A DNA stretch of 64,000 bases, from positions 24,166,485-24,230,484 of the forward strand of contig NC_134027.1 of the NCBI RefSeq assembly GCF_964204645.1. The letters are read 5' to 3'. The DNA is from Tubulanus polymorphus. Its lineage: Eukaryota > Nemertea > Palaeonemertea > Tubulaniformes > Tubulanidae. Of the stretch, positions 41,401 through 46,176 are shown piece by piece. Below the pieces are notes generated by a model that was not told the origin of the DNA, did not search any database, and saw only the letters and a list, made by a program, of their open reading frames with translations. The translations under genes and the position numbers were made by a program. Each line of letters begins with the position of its first letter. Within the stretch, counting starts at the first letter, position 1.

Positions 41401-41670
41401 TGGAACTGCTAGATGGGGGGTCTACCCTAGTTTACAAGCTGTCGATGGTAATCAAACAATCTTTCAATCTCGATTTCAGGACACAACATGTTGATGGTCG
41501 GAATCATGGGACCGGGCGGCGTGCCGTGCGAGGAGATACACGTCAAACACGGCCAACGACAAACGTACAACGTCAGTTACCTGGTGAAAGAGAAAGGCGA
41601 CTACCTGCTGATGATCAAGTGGGGCGACGAACACGTGCCCGGCAGCCCGTACCCGATCACCGTCGTTTAA
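312..41670 (+). CDS. FLN: Filamin, 3' portion of the gene (repeats 14-24), partial at 5' end
   Basis: Filamins are dimeric actin-crosslinking and mechanosensing scaffold proteins: an N-terminal actin-binding domain, about 24 Ig-like repeats, and dimerisation through the last repeat. Nineteen exons with consensus splice sites and compatible phases are seen: 312-465, 875-1064, 2343-2587, 13247-13285, 13861-14005, 14772-14912, 22194-22322, 26397-26729, 30037-30240, 30697-30978, 32952-33116, 33783-33884, 33980-34117, 34556-34686, 35088-35205, 39423-39593, 39957-40175, 40572-40769, 41480-41670. Together they encode about 1,097 residues. The family hallmarks recur: [26 protein letters not shown]. 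The order matches human FLN repeat 14 to 24 with hinges before repeats 16 and 24, recognised from family knowledge rather than by alignment. The N-terminal actin-binding domain and earlier repeats are upstream of the window. I am very sure of the family; the repeat numbering is inference. Confidence 0.97.
875..1064 (+). CDS. FLN: Filamin exon: second half of repeat 14 into repeat 15
   Basis: The acceptor is TTACAG ending at 874 and the donor ACAG|GTATGT follows 1064. The exon enters in phase 0 and leaves in phase 1. It encodes DPTGQPV, then [29 protein letters not shown], and the start of the next repeat. Confidence 0.93.
2195..2275 (-). repeat. tRNA-derived SINE fragment
   Basis: Read on the minus strand it has a B-box-like GAGGTTCGGATCC preceded by tRNA-like sequence (GGCTGTAGTGTCAGGAGA). 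It does not fold as a full tRNA, so a SINE relic is more likely. Confidence 0.4.
2343..2587 (+). CDS. FLN: Filamin exon: repeat 15
   Basis: The acceptor is TATTTTTCAG ending at 2342; the exon enters in phase 1 (G|AG gives Glu) and leaves in phase 0 at CAACAG|GTATGG. It encodes [34 protein letters not shown] and [12 protein letters not shown], the last repeat before hinge 1. Confidence 0.93.
4855..5131. mobile_element. MITE with CAGGGTGG inverted termini
   Basis: The left end CAGGGTGGCACTGACCGTGG is mirrored by the right end GTGGAAAGTGACCACCCTG. The inside is full of GGGAAAACTCGGGAATT-like phrases. Related copies lie at 15525-15765 and 32619-32822, and a weaker one at about 8890-9145. It is non-coding and probably a non-autonomous DNA transposon; the superfamily is not certain. 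Confidence 0.65.
6783..6985. repeat. MITE-derived minisatellite, about 47-bp unit
   Basis: Repeats of AGCTTAGACTGGTCTTAAG, then TTAGATTGGCTATAGAACC; the block ends in CGACTATGCAACGGC, a relic of the MITE end. The same unit is at 11383-11600, 21740-22030, 34155-34530 and 53040-53240. Confidence 0.7.
8190..8660 (+). promoter_or_regulatory. CpG-rich patch with possible non-coding first exon
   Basis: Positions 8190-8330 are dense in CG (GCCGGCCGGCG, GCGACGACGCACGCG, GCGCGGCG) and hold an inverted CCAAT motif (GATTGGTCG). A CTG-rich stretch follows, and a good splice donor ATCT|GTAAGT lies at about 8656. This looks like a promoter and 5' UTR exon in the large filamin intron. It could splice to the pyrimidine-preceded AG at 16749, just before the giant exon ATG. 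This is inference; no transcript evidence exists here. Confidence 0.35.
10464..10534 (-). repeat. tRNA-derived SINE head
   Basis: On the minus strand it shows an A box (TAGCTTAATGG) and a B box (GGTTCAAATCC) about 30 bases apart, ending GGTCAAG. The acceptor stem is poor, so it is called a SINE rather than a tRNA gene. Confidence 0.5.
12318..12560 (+). repeat. 39-bp minisatellite, array 1
   Basis: The unit contains ATCCAGTTCCACAGTTGTG, then GGGTTTAATTTGACTCTGG. About five to six copies are present, with the early ones degenerate. The reverse complement of the same unit forms the array at 42205-42512. Confidence 0.8.
12849..13022 (+). repeat. C-rich minisatellite, 22-24 bp unit
   Basis: The unit CTCTGAGACCTGAACCCCCT is repeated about eight times with length variation. 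It lies 230 bases before the hinge micro-exon. Confidence 0.85.
13247..13285 (+). CDS. FLN: Filamin micro-exon (39 nt) in hinge 1
   Basis: The acceptor is TTGATTTCAG ending at 13246 and the donor CTG|GTAAGT follows 13285; phases are 0 in and 0 out, matching both neighbours. It encodes the 13 residues [13 protein letters not shown]. There is no Ig fold here, as expected for the flexible hinge between repeats 15 and 16. The symmetric phase means it could be skipped without a frameshift. It rests on splice signals and frame only, so it is less certain than the repeat exons. Confidence 0.7.
13286..13860 (+). other. Filamin intron within hinge 1
   Basis: AT-rich, ending with a GAT/AATGAT-rich stretch (13784-13835) and a pyrimidine tract. 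No gene was seen. Confidence 0.65.
13861..14005 (+). CDS. FLN: Filamin exon: hinge 1 and start of repeat 16
   Basis: The acceptor is GTTTCGACAG ending at 13860 and the donor TCAG|GTACGT follows 14005 (phase 1). It encodes an acidic and Ala/Pro-rich hinge ([22 protein letters not shown]) and then [14 protein letters not shown]. This parallels the start of human repeat 16, where a similar RPFDLVIPF strand follows hinge 1. Confidence 0.9.
14006..14771 (+). other. Filamin intron with a palindromic element
   Basis: A hairpin-type element spans about 14180-14292 (GGGCCCAGTTTCAACAAAAG mirrored by TTGTCGTGAAACTGGACCC). The rest is unremarkable. Confidence 0.55.
14772..14912 (+). CDS. FLN: Filamin exon: repeat 16
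   Basis: The acceptor is a T-run followed by GCAG ending at 14771; the donor CAAG|GTAAGA follows 14912; phase 1 in and out. It encodes [20 protein letters not shown], then [19 protein letters not shown], matching repeat 16. In the long form its final G joins exon 22194-22322. The giant exon at 16771-21661 competes for the same downstream acceptor. Confidence 0.95.
14941..15198. mobile_element. piggyBac-like MITE flanked by TTAA
   Basis: The ends are CCCTTTCAATGC and GCACTGAAAGGG, flanked on both sides by TTAA (14937-14940 and 15199-15202), the classic piggyBac target and duplication. The interior has CACCGCAGTGTAG-type palindromes and no ORF. A second intact copy is at 35371-35633; degenerate copies are at about 25930-26232 and 40220-40468. 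Confidence 0.75.
15525..15765. mobile_element. Second CAGGGTGG-type MITE copy, incomplete
   Basis: It shares the interior (ATGAAAAATGAATGAATTG, ACCTAGAAAACT) and the right end GTGGAAAGTGGCCGCCCTG with the element at 4855-5131. A further internal duplication lies at 15403-15545. Confidence 0.55.
15910..16200 (+). promoter_or_regulatory. CpG-rich candidate promoter for the short filamin transcript
   Basis: This roughly 290-base patch is clearly richer in CG dinucleotides (GGGCGCGCG, CCCGCCCG, GACGCGGCG) than its AT-rich surroundings. It contains an initiator-like TCAGTC near 15969. It lies 570-860 bases upstream of the ATG of the giant exon. No TATA box was seen at the expected distance. Promoter identity is an inference from composition and position only. 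Confidence 0.35.
16324..16394 (+). repeat. Short direct duplication: ATTTTCAACAGATCTTTAGA twice
   Basis: A 20-base word occurs at about 16324 and again at about 16374, flanked by similar sequence. It lies just upstream of the degenerate repeat unit at 16393 and may belong to the same local duplication history. Confidence 0.6.
16393..16635 (+). pseudogene. Degenerate upstream copy of a repeat unit from the giant filamin exon
   Basis: An open stretch of 80 codons, bounded by stops, reads [12 protein letters not shown], then [35 protein letters not shown] and TFTETKSS. It matches residues encoded at about 17600-17830 inside the giant exon ([43 protein letters not shown]). It has no ATG of its own in frame and ends at TGA 16633-16635. 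It is either a decayed partial duplication of the exon or an additional 5' coding exon whose splice sites I cannot place. The relationship to the exon is clear; its present function is not. Confidence 0.6.
16771..21661 (+). CDS. Giant alternative first exon of filamin (1,630-residue repetitive N-terminus)
   Basis: ATG at 16771 follows an in-frame TAA at 16729. The reading frame stays open for 1,630 codons to a donor AAAG|GTATAT after 21661, in phase 1. The next acceptor downstream is the filamin exon at 22194, which starts in phase 1, giving [14 protein letters not shown]. The predicted protein then carries filamin repeats 17-24 (about 2,423 residues in all) and lacks the actin-binding domain. 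The N-terminus is low complexity. Residues 1-900 are diverged copies of a unit with [22 protein letters not shown] and [18 protein letters not shown]. Then come [13 protein letters not shown] repeats, 15 [11 protein letters not shown] units, and five [12 protein letters not shown] units. Basic clusters [13 protein letters not shown] and [12 protein letters not shown] lie near the end. No known domain was recognised. If unspliced, it would stop seven codons past the donor. That it is a filamin isoform is inference from the splice phase and position. Confidence 0.8.
18571..19206 (+). repeat. 147-bp coding tandem repeat, about 4.3 copies, in the giant exon
   Basis: The phrase beginning GTAGAGTCGACTCCACAGCA recurs at 18571, 18718, 18865, 19012 and 19159, exactly 147 bases apart. 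Each unit encodes 49 residues: [18 protein letters not shown], then [11 protein letters not shown], then [17 protein letters not shown]. Copies differ by only a few bases, unlike the strongly diverged units at 16780-18560, so this block was amplified or homogenised recently. Confidence 0.93.
19450..19673 (+). repeat. Coding repeat (about 16 residues) [13 protein letters not shown], five copies
   Basis: Five consecutive units of the pattern [56 protein letters not shown] and [15 protein letters not shown] lie within the giant exon. Confidence 0.85.
20071..20530 (+). repeat. Coding repeat HRSPSPxVVRV, 15 units of 9 or 11 residues
   Basis: Units alternate between 11 residues ([11 protein letters not shown]) and 9 residues (HRSPSPVIV). 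The RSPSP pairs resemble proline-directed or SR-type phosphorylation sites, which is a family-level guess. The same DNA read on the minus strand gives a long meaningless open frame. Confidence 0.9.
21103..21345 (+). repeat. 45-bp coding tandem repeat [14 protein letters not shown], five copies
   Basis: Fifteen-residue units [15 protein letters not shown] repeat five times with small changes ([15 protein letters not shown]). They lie shortly before the basic tail of the giant exon. Confidence 0.9.
21662..22193 (+). other. Intron between the giant exon and the repeat-17 exon
   Basis: About 530 bases. The central part (21740-22030) is the 47-bp MITE-derived minisatellite (AATGAGCTTAGACTGGTCTT). 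It ends with a normal acceptor TATATTACAG. Confidence 0.7.
22194..22322 (+). CDS. FLN: Filamin exon: end of repeat 16 and start of repeat 17 (shared by both forms)
   Basis: The acceptor is TATATTACAG ending at 22193; the donor CAAG|GTATGT follows 22322; phase 1 in and out. It encodes [20 protein letters not shown], then [20 protein letters not shown]. Two upstream donors, after 14912 and after 21661, are both in the right phase to join here. Confidence 0.96.
22775..23036 (-). repeat. Dispersed repeat family, copy 1
   Basis: On the minus strand it matches 47626-47850: GGAAGATTGTTTGAA, TTCCAATTATGTACTT, ACTCGACCGCCGATCACACA. Partial copies lie near 41245-41335 and 44862-44945. It is non-coding as far as can be seen. 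Confidence 0.6.
24817..25150 (+). mobile_element. tRNA-derived SINE interrupted by a MITE
   Basis: Positions 24817-24887 have a tRNA-like head: ends GCAGTGT and ACATTGC pair over seven bases, A box GGGCGAGTGGTTAG, B box GGTTCGAACCC, T stem intact. The anticodon arm does not fold, so this is not a working tRNA. The body continues to 24940, is broken by a palindromic MITE (24941-25076) and appears to resume (TGGTCTGATAGATGGCCCC). It resembles a Ser/Leu-tRNA-derived SINE. Confidence 0.55.
24941..25076. mobile_element. Palindromic MITE, probable parent of the 47-bp minisatellite
   Basis: The ends GGGCCGGTTGCATAGTC and GACTGTGCAACTGGCCC are inverted. The interior (TTCTATAGCTAATCTAACAA, ACACCAGTCTTAAG) is the reverse complement of one minisatellite unit. 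Confidence 0.7.
25713..25763 (-). repeat. tRNA-like SINE fragment
   Basis: The minus strand reads GGGTTCAAATCCCTAC (B box and T arm) preceded by GGTAATGGTAGTCTAATG. It is too incomplete for a tRNA gene. Confidence 0.4.
25841..25910 (+). repeat. tRNA-like SINE head
   Basis: CCTGGTTTGCACGC (A-box-like) and GGGTTCGATCCCCGG (B box with a perfect T stem) are spaced as in tRNA genes. The acceptor stem does not pair well. Confidence 0.45.
25930..26232. mobile_element. Degenerate copy of the piggyBac-like MITE
   Basis: It starts ACCCTTTCAGTGCATC and ends CAGCATTTAAGGG, with the shared interior (AGATGGCAGCACCTGTCAAA, GCGGTGTAGACACGC). It is in the opposite orientation to the copy at 14941. Confidence 0.6.
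26397..26729 (+). CDS. FLN: Filamin exon: repeat 17 and first part of repeat 18
   Basis: The acceptor is CTCCGCAG ending at 26396; the donor CTAG|GTAACT follows 26729; phase 1 both sides. It encodes [49 protein letters not shown], then the repeat-18 start [19 protein letters not shown]. Within this region human filamins bind integrin tails and GPIb, which suggests a partner-binding role. Confidence 0.97.
26730..30036 (+). other. 3.3 kb filamin intron with a CCAAT-bearing minisatellite
   Basis: It contains a palindromic element (26815-26932, GGGGCCGGTTGCTC mirrored by GATCAACCGGCCC), the repeat array at 27715-28112, a palindromic element of the CCCAGTTCCACA type (28768-29020) and a minisatellite fragment (29560-29655). 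No exon was seen. Confidence 0.6.
27715..28112 (+). repeat. Degenerate minisatellite, about 30 bp, each unit with a CCAAT box
   Basis: The unit ATAGCCAATGACTGTGCAGT (plus about ten bases, TATAGGCTGA) occurs about 14 times; the last four are nearly identical. Most units contain AGCCAAT, the core of a CCAAT/NF-Y site. Confidence 0.85.
30037..30240 (+). CDS. FLN: Filamin exon: rest of repeat 18 and start of repeat 19
   Basis: The acceptor is CAATTTAG ending at 30036; the donor GCCG|GTTAGT follows 30240. It encodes [33 protein letters not shown], then [13 protein letters not shown] and [10 protein letters not shown]. Repeats 18-19 form one of the auto-inhibited mechanosensing pairs in vertebrate filamins. 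Confidence 0.95.
30697..30978 (+). CDS. FLN: Filamin exon: repeat 19 and start of repeat 20
   Basis: The acceptor is CTTACAG ending at 30696; the donor CCCG|GTAGGT follows 30978; phase 1 both sides. It encodes [40 protein letters not shown], then a basic linker EKITRQRTA and [11 protein letters not shown], as in human repeat 20 (ESITRRRRAPS, SHCDLSLKIPE). Confidence 0.96.
31125..31446. mobile_element. Inverted module with hammerhead-like core, possibly Penelope-like
   Basis: The 170-bp hairpin (31125-31295) is followed by CTGATGA at 31416, a short stem (CTAAT/ATTAG) and GAAAC at 31442. Similar modules are at 37421-37871 and 59850-60018. Hammerhead motifs are known from Penelope-like elements; the link here is inference. 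Confidence 0.4.
32619..32822. mobile_element. Third CAGGGTGG-type MITE copy
   Basis: It starts TGGTGGCCACTGACCTGG, has the same GGAAAACTCAGGGAATT interior and ends in GTGGAAATAGGCCACACTG. Confidence 0.55.
32952..33116 (+). CDS. FLN: Filamin exon: repeat 20
   Basis: The acceptor is CGTTGCAG ending at 32951; the donor CCTG|GTGAGT follows 33116. It encodes [38 protein letters not shown] and VHIPG. Confidence 0.95.
33117..33782 (+). other. Filamin intron with a palindromic element
   Basis: Positions 33250-33370 are an almost perfect hairpin: GGACCCAGTTCCACAGTTG and AACTGTGGAACTGGATCC ends around AACTCAGAGTTAA cores. It is related to the 39-bp minisatellite unit. Confidence 0.65.
33783..33884 (+). 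CDS. FLN: Filamin exon: end of repeat 20 and start of repeat 21
   Basis: The acceptor is TTTTATAG ending at 33782; the donor CCGG|GTGAGT follows 33884. It encodes [20 protein letters not shown] and [13 protein letters not shown], very close to vertebrate filamin. Confidence 0.95.
33980..34117 (+). CDS. FLN: Filamin exon: repeat 21
   Basis: The acceptor is GATTCCAG ending at 33979; the donor CCAG|GTATGT follows 34117. The preceding intron is only 95 bases. It encodes [20 protein letters not shown], then [20 protein letters not shown]. Human repeat 21 is the main integrin beta-tail binding site. Confidence 0.96.
34118..34555 (+). repeat. Intron made almost entirely of the 47-bp minisatellite
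   Basis: Positions 34155-34530 contain repeated AATGAGCTTAGACTGGTCTT and GTTGTTAGATTGGCTATAG units, seven or so, some truncated. Confidence 0.75.
34556..34686 (+). CDS. FLN: Filamin exon: end of repeat 21 and start of repeat 22
   Basis: The acceptor is TCTCTGCAG ending at 34555; the donor CTGCAG|GTACGA follows 34686; phase 1 in, phase 0 out. It encodes [20 protein letters not shown], then a linker with [17 protein letters not shown]. Confidence 0.95.
35088..35205 (+). CDS. FLN: Filamin exon: repeat 22, first half
   Basis: The acceptor is CGATTTCAG ending at 35087; the donor GATG|GTACGT follows 35205; phase 0 in, phase 1 out. It encodes [20 protein letters not shown] and [17 protein letters not shown]. 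Confidence 0.94.
35371..35633. mobile_element. piggyBac-like MITE, second TTAA-flanked copy
   Basis: TTAA at 35367-35370 and 35634-35637 flanks CCCTTTCGGTGC and GCACTAAAAGGG. The interior is the same as in the copy at 14941-15198. Confidence 0.75.
37421..37871. mobile_element. Two adjacent inverted modules with hammerhead-like cores
   Basis: Module 1 (37421-37650) is a large hairpin with its arms around ACACGACGTTTCGATCTCAC. Its minus strand has CTGACGA, a GATCTC/GAGATC stem and GAAAC (37510-37542). Module 2 (37695-37865) is bounded by GACGAGAGAAATCCCAC and its inverse, with a minus-strand CTGATGA, a GGCTAA/TTAGCC stem and GAAAC at 37741-37771. Module 1 shares its flank (TTATCTTATTATCCGTTCAC) with 59850-60018. 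Confidence 0.5.
39423..39593 (+). CDS. FLN: Filamin exon: repeat 22, second half, and start of repeat 23
   Basis: The acceptor is GTTTTGCAG ending at 39422; the donor ACAG|GTAAAC follows 39593. It encodes [31 protein letters not shown] and [12 protein letters not shown]. The preceding intron is 4.2 kb. Confidence 0.95.
39957..40175 (+). CDS. FLN: Filamin exon: repeat 23
   Basis: The acceptor is TTTATCTAG ending at 39956; the donor ACCG|GTAAGA follows 40175. It encodes [39 protein letters not shown] and [20 protein letters not shown]. Confidence 0.96.
40220..40468. mobile_element. Degenerate copy of the piggyBac-like MITE
   Basis: It begins TTAACCCACATCTACACC, contains CACCGCACTACGGTGTAGAC and ends CATTTAAGGG. 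It lies in the intron between repeat 23 and hinge 2. Confidence 0.55.
40572..40769 (+). CDS. FLN: Filamin exon: hinge 2 and start of repeat 24
   Basis: The acceptor is TTTTCGTAG ending at 40571; the donor GCCG|GTAGGT follows 40769. A linker ([20 protein letters not shown]) precedes [20 protein letters not shown], the start of the dimerisation repeat. In vertebrate filamins hinge 2 is calpain-sensitive. Confidence 0.95.
41480..41670 (+). CDS. FLN: Filamin last exon: repeat 24 (dimerisation) and stop
   Basis: The acceptor is CGATTTCAG ending at 41479. It encodes [40 protein letters not shown] and [13 protein letters not shown], then TAA at 41668-41670. Human filamin A ends in the near-identical GSPYRVVVP, so this is the natural C-terminus. 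Confidence 0.97.
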
Positions 41671-42204
41671 AAAAAGAGTCGAATCGCTCGTCCGTATCCT
41701 TCCTCGCAACGTCATTCCATCGTTTAATATCTCCAGTTGTTGCCATGACGCGGAAAAAACCCGTCGAACTCGAAGGCGATACCATCGGCGACCTTGACCT
41801 CGAGAGTCGTTTACGACGAGGTCGAGGCCTTGTTGTTTATCGTTCGTTCTCGAGTTCGCTCCGGACGGAAGGATAAGATAAAATGTTCAACTGGTGCTTT
41901 TTATTTCGCTGCCCCCCGATTCATCATCGAAATCATCATCATCGTCGTTGTAGTTGTCGGTGCGTGTTTTTAATCGTGTAGGGTGCGACACTGTCTAAAC
42001 CCCTTAGCTTTACGTGAAATACATACGTAGCGAGTCCTGGAAGCGCAAATACAAATTCGGTAAACCGATTCAGGCCAGTTCCACGAGCGTAGGTTCAGTT
42101 AGAATTAGTCCCTTAGAAGTTAATAATTTCAAAATGAACTTACCGGGTATTCTGACCGGCTACATAGCGGTAGTTGTGGGTAAAATTTGGCCCAAGGGTT
42201 AAGT

Positions 42205-42512
42205 CATTCCACGCCGAGCTGCATAACTGTGGAACTGGATCCACATTCAATGTAAACCCACACAACTGTGGAACCGGATCCAGAGTCAAATTAGACCCAC
42301 ACAACTGTGGAACTGGATCCACGTTGAATGTAAACACACACAACTGTGGAACTGGATCCAGAGTCAAATTAAACCCACACAACTGTGGAACTGTGAATTA
42401 CTGTGAATTAAACCTACACAACGGTCCCGAGTCAAATTGAATCCATGCAACTGTGGAACTGGATCCTGAGCCGATCAAACCTGCACAACTGTGGAACTGG
42501 TTCCAGGTCTGT
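42205..42512 (+). repeat. 39-bp minisatellite, array 2 (inverse of 12318-12560)
   Basis: About seven units of CACACAACTGTGGAACTGG, then ATCCAGAGTCAAATTAAAC. It gives spurious 13-residue-repeat ORFs on both strands. Confidence 0.85.
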
Positions 42513-42958
42513 ATTCGTTACCGCGTTATCTATTTTTCCAATTACATTTTGGAATTCGAAAAATAGCCGCCGTTTTAACAGGATTGATCAATGAAAAAAA
42601 AAAAATATAGGCGTAAAACTCCTTAACCTAGTGAGAGGATACGTGTTGTTGTTAATGTACAGTACAAAAGAAACGATATATATATGCTAATAGAATTAAT
42701 CGAAAAATTGATAAAGCGAATCAAAAATTTAAATGATTGATAATGATATTATTATTACGATTATTATTATTATTATTATTATTATAAATAATAGCGAATA
42801 AAGTACTAAAAAACTGCTGTGTTTTCTAATGCGAAATGAAATGGTATTCGTAGCGTGGAAATTGAGTAGAAATTTTTTTGCGAAATGCATGCATTTGTTA
42901 AATTACGTCGCGTATCTCTTGTGTCGCAGTTCCGTGTCTGTTTTTACGCATTTGTATA

Positions 42959-42960
<2 letters not shown>

Positions 42961-43038
<78 letters not shown>
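42961..43038. repeat. AT dinucleotide microsatellite, about 39 units
   Basis: An uninterrupted (AT)n tract in the filamin 3' flank. A shorter TA tract lies at 44028-44046. Confidence 0.98.
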
Positions 43039-43044
<6 letters not shown>

Positions 43045-44660
43045 TTAGTTCAGAAGAACGTTTCGCTATTTTTGTCCAGCGTTTAGGAAAAAAGAGGCGT
43101 TTAGACGTGAAGGAGAAAAATTGGGGAGGGAAAGACGACATTTTTGGCATACCGCCGATTTTGTACGGACGGACGGAAAGATTTTCACATTAAAAAACGA
43201 AATGGCTGGATTATGCAAATCTAGTGATTTTAGTGCCAACACTGTAATTCAATGTGTATGTATTTCAATGAAACAACATTGATGAAAAGCGACCAATATC
43301 GTTATCATCTTTAAGGGCCAGGCCCGGTTTTACGAAGTTTAAAATTGGCGACAATGTTCACATTTGCGCTTGCTGAAAGCTTGAAGCTAAACGTCGCGTT
43401 TTTGAATACTTTATGAAACCGGTCCCGGAACTGGAAAAACGGTTTGCGGAACGGGTATTTCTTTAAAAAGTTCTGCCCCGATTCGTTACCGTGGACCTAG
43501 CTACGTTTGTGAAGATCTGGGCTTCGTTTTTCGTCGAAGTATTTTTTATGAATGATATGGTAGACTCTGCTCTGGGACTATGTTCGATTGATACAGAATA
43601 ATTGTTTACGAAAAAACGAAGAGAAATTTATATTTGTCGTATATTGCTTAAACCATATTTAGTTAACAGCTAAATTTCGTTTCGAAGAAAGTATCTATAA
43701 CCTCGAGTTCTTAAGCTTAACGTTTTTTAATCACGCGCGTTTATAAGTGTACGTATATAGATACCACACCACTTATATACATTATGCAAATGGCCGATGT
43801 ATCCATCCAATGAATCGACAATTCTTCCAAGTTATATGCAAATTAGCTATTCGTTTACGTGTACAGCGAATGTAATGAAAATTCGAAACAGTAGTAGCTC
43901 GTACTAATGTACTAACCCACCCCCGAAATCTCGGAATGGTCGAGCCCGATGTACTAATCGGTAGTGTTCGTCGGGCCGGCCGTTTAGGGGTGATAGGTCA
44001 CACGCGATATTGTTTGTATGATTTATATATATATATATATATATATACACGTCGTTTTTACATCTTTATACCTTGATTTGTGGAACTGTTCGAAAACTCC
44101 CCGCGGTTGTCCTCGTTCGTCAATATCCAAGAGTAATGTCCGTTAGAATTTTGCTGTTGGTTAGTTGAAATAATTGTAAGGACTGTTCCCCGGGCGTTTC
44201 GGGGCGTGGATCCCGGTAATCCAAAGTGTCCAATCTTACGACGCTGACCAATTCGCTGCGCGTTCAACATCCGATCAAATTACGTGTGAAGGGTAGTTCG
44301 AGACGTTCTGCTCTTGAATGGCGGCCCCTATCCCCCAGTTTTCCTGAAGGCTGGCTGTTAAAAAGACCCGTTGCTGATGGATCCGCCCCTAACGTTCGGT
44401 GCGAACTTTCGTTTGCAGTTATTATTAGAATCTGTACATAGGTGATACAACTGAAAGTGATAAAACTTATATTTATCAGTAACCTTATAATATGTTATGA
44501 TTATGATATTGATATTATATTATATTAGCTTATTATTACAATATATCTATGTCTCCCATATATGTGTATTGAATCCTCGAAATCTATATGATTATAATAT
44601 TATTATGATATTAGTATTCATTCATTTTTGTTGCCTCTTAATAAACTAACATTTTGCTAT

Positions 44661-45477
44661 GGAATGATTTTGTTTTGTCGTTTTCGATTTTGTAGAGCGG
44701 TTTAATTTTTCCGGGGGATTTGATCACGACTATTATAGCCGCAGACTGATTTTGTTTCATATGTCCTCGGGAATTTGCACAAACCACAGCCTGGAGGACA
44801 AGGGAGAGAGCAATTGGAGGTTCAGTTTCAGATTGGAAAGGCTCGTATTTATTTCATATCAAAATAGGGATTGACCCTGTTATTTATTTAATTGGTAGGT
44901 TTATAGACGCACGGGTGAAAGTCGGCGATCGTTTTGAAAAGCCATTGAAATTAAGGATGTCTATTTTCACTCAAGATCATAACATTGTGGCTGAAGTATA
45001 AAACCCTATTGAAAAGCGCAAACAGGAACCATTTCTTTACTTCTGTGGAAACAAAAAAGCAACGTTTTTGGATGTTTGGTCGCCATGAGGCATATTTCTG
45101 CAAAGAGGATTTCTGTTCTCTCTCATAATCTATCCACCCTTGCAGCTAAAGCACTATCGATAGAAAACGACAAGATAACTGGGCACTAGAGGGCATTGTT
45201 CTGTAAAGAGGATTTACACACTTTCGTACGCAGTACTTAAACCAAAACCATATTTCAGAACATCGAAATGCTCTGAATATAAAATGAAATGTAAAAGTAA
45301 AGATTCCGGGCTGCTTTATATGAGATTGAAGTTTGTCGTGTCAGAAAAAGTAAAAATTATGTTGGCATCGCTACATTCGATACAAGGATACATTAAATTG
45401 CATTCCAAACATCGTTGTAAAAAACTGCAAATTCATTTCTACGAAAAGAATTTAAGGCGCTCTTGATCTTGAGTCGT
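44661..45477. other. Intergenic region between the filamin 3' end and the PAN-domain gene
   Basis: No gene was recognised. Part of a dispersed repeat (44862-44945, CAAAATAGGGATTGACCCTG) is present. The two genes converge here. Confidence 0.5.
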
Positions 45478-45483
45478 TTATTT
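45478..45483 (-). terminator. Poly(A) signal of the PAN-domain gene
   Basis: AATAAA on the minus strand, about 120 bases after the stop codon at 45602-45604. Confidence 0.5.
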
Positions 45484-45601
45484 TGTGAAAATTTACACAT
45501 CTTTGATCCAAACCAGTTTCACTGCGAATTGAGTGGCATGTCTACAACGGACATGATAGAGTAATATCATAGCTATGGTGTTCTTTGATGTTTTGGGTTC
45601 G

Positions 45602-46176
45602 TTAAACCGAATACTCAACAGTAAGGTTATCGATGACACCGTTTTTAATTTGGAGATTGAACAGAAAACGAGAAGCATCCCCGGGAAACTCCATTGTCTT
45701 TCCAAAGACGAAGTGTTTCGACATCCGTGCATCGTTAACGTAGAGAATCCCGTCTGCACACCTCAGCGAAAGCCATTTCGAATCACTCAATAGATTTCTA
45801 TCGGTCGTATACGCCAGACTATTTTTTGTCGATAATTCTACGCACGTGACCGGTGAGCTTCGACCCACTTGAAACAGAAGGAGTTTGTTCGACGAAAAAA
45901 ACGAATCTCCGATTCCACGGCGCGAAAAAGAAATCGAGTAGTTTTTTATTTCATCCTTCCCGTCACCGAAACGATAACGGACCAATTCGCTTGACAATGC
46001 TGATACCGATTGACTGCTATCAATCCCTTCGACCAGTGAAAGTTTCACGTTGTTTTTGCCGTCATCGACTGTCATATTCGCGCCGTCGCCGAAAACGATT
46101 CCGCGTTCGGTATCAACTTTTTCAAAATCGAAGAAATAACGGATTTTCGATGGTTTCGAATTGGCGGCTGCGGCAG
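45602..46176 (-). CDS. Exon 3 of the PAN-domain gene: C-terminal globular domain
   Basis: The acceptor is ATACTTTCAG; phase 1 entry gives AAAAANSKPSK. It is open for 190 codons to the stop at 45602-45604. Alternating hydrophobic and polar runs and few cysteines suggest a beta-sandwich. The domain was not recognised with confidence. Confidence 0.8.

Larger units (their letters stand above)
41671..44660 (+). other. FLN: Filamin 3' untranslated region and flank, with two candidate poly(A) signals
   Basis: No coding exon follows the stop. AATAAA occurs near 42797, followed by a T/G-rich stretch, and again near 44640, also followed by a T/G-rich stretch (TTTTGTTTTGTCG). Either could end the transcript. 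The stretch holds a 39-bp minisatellite (42205-42512), an ATT run near 42760, a long AT repeat (42961-43038) and a palindromic element near 43317-43430. Confidence 0.5.

Noticed and set aside
42140-42440. 13-residue-repeat frames on both strands
   Set aside because: Product of the 39-bp minisatellite after the filamin stop.
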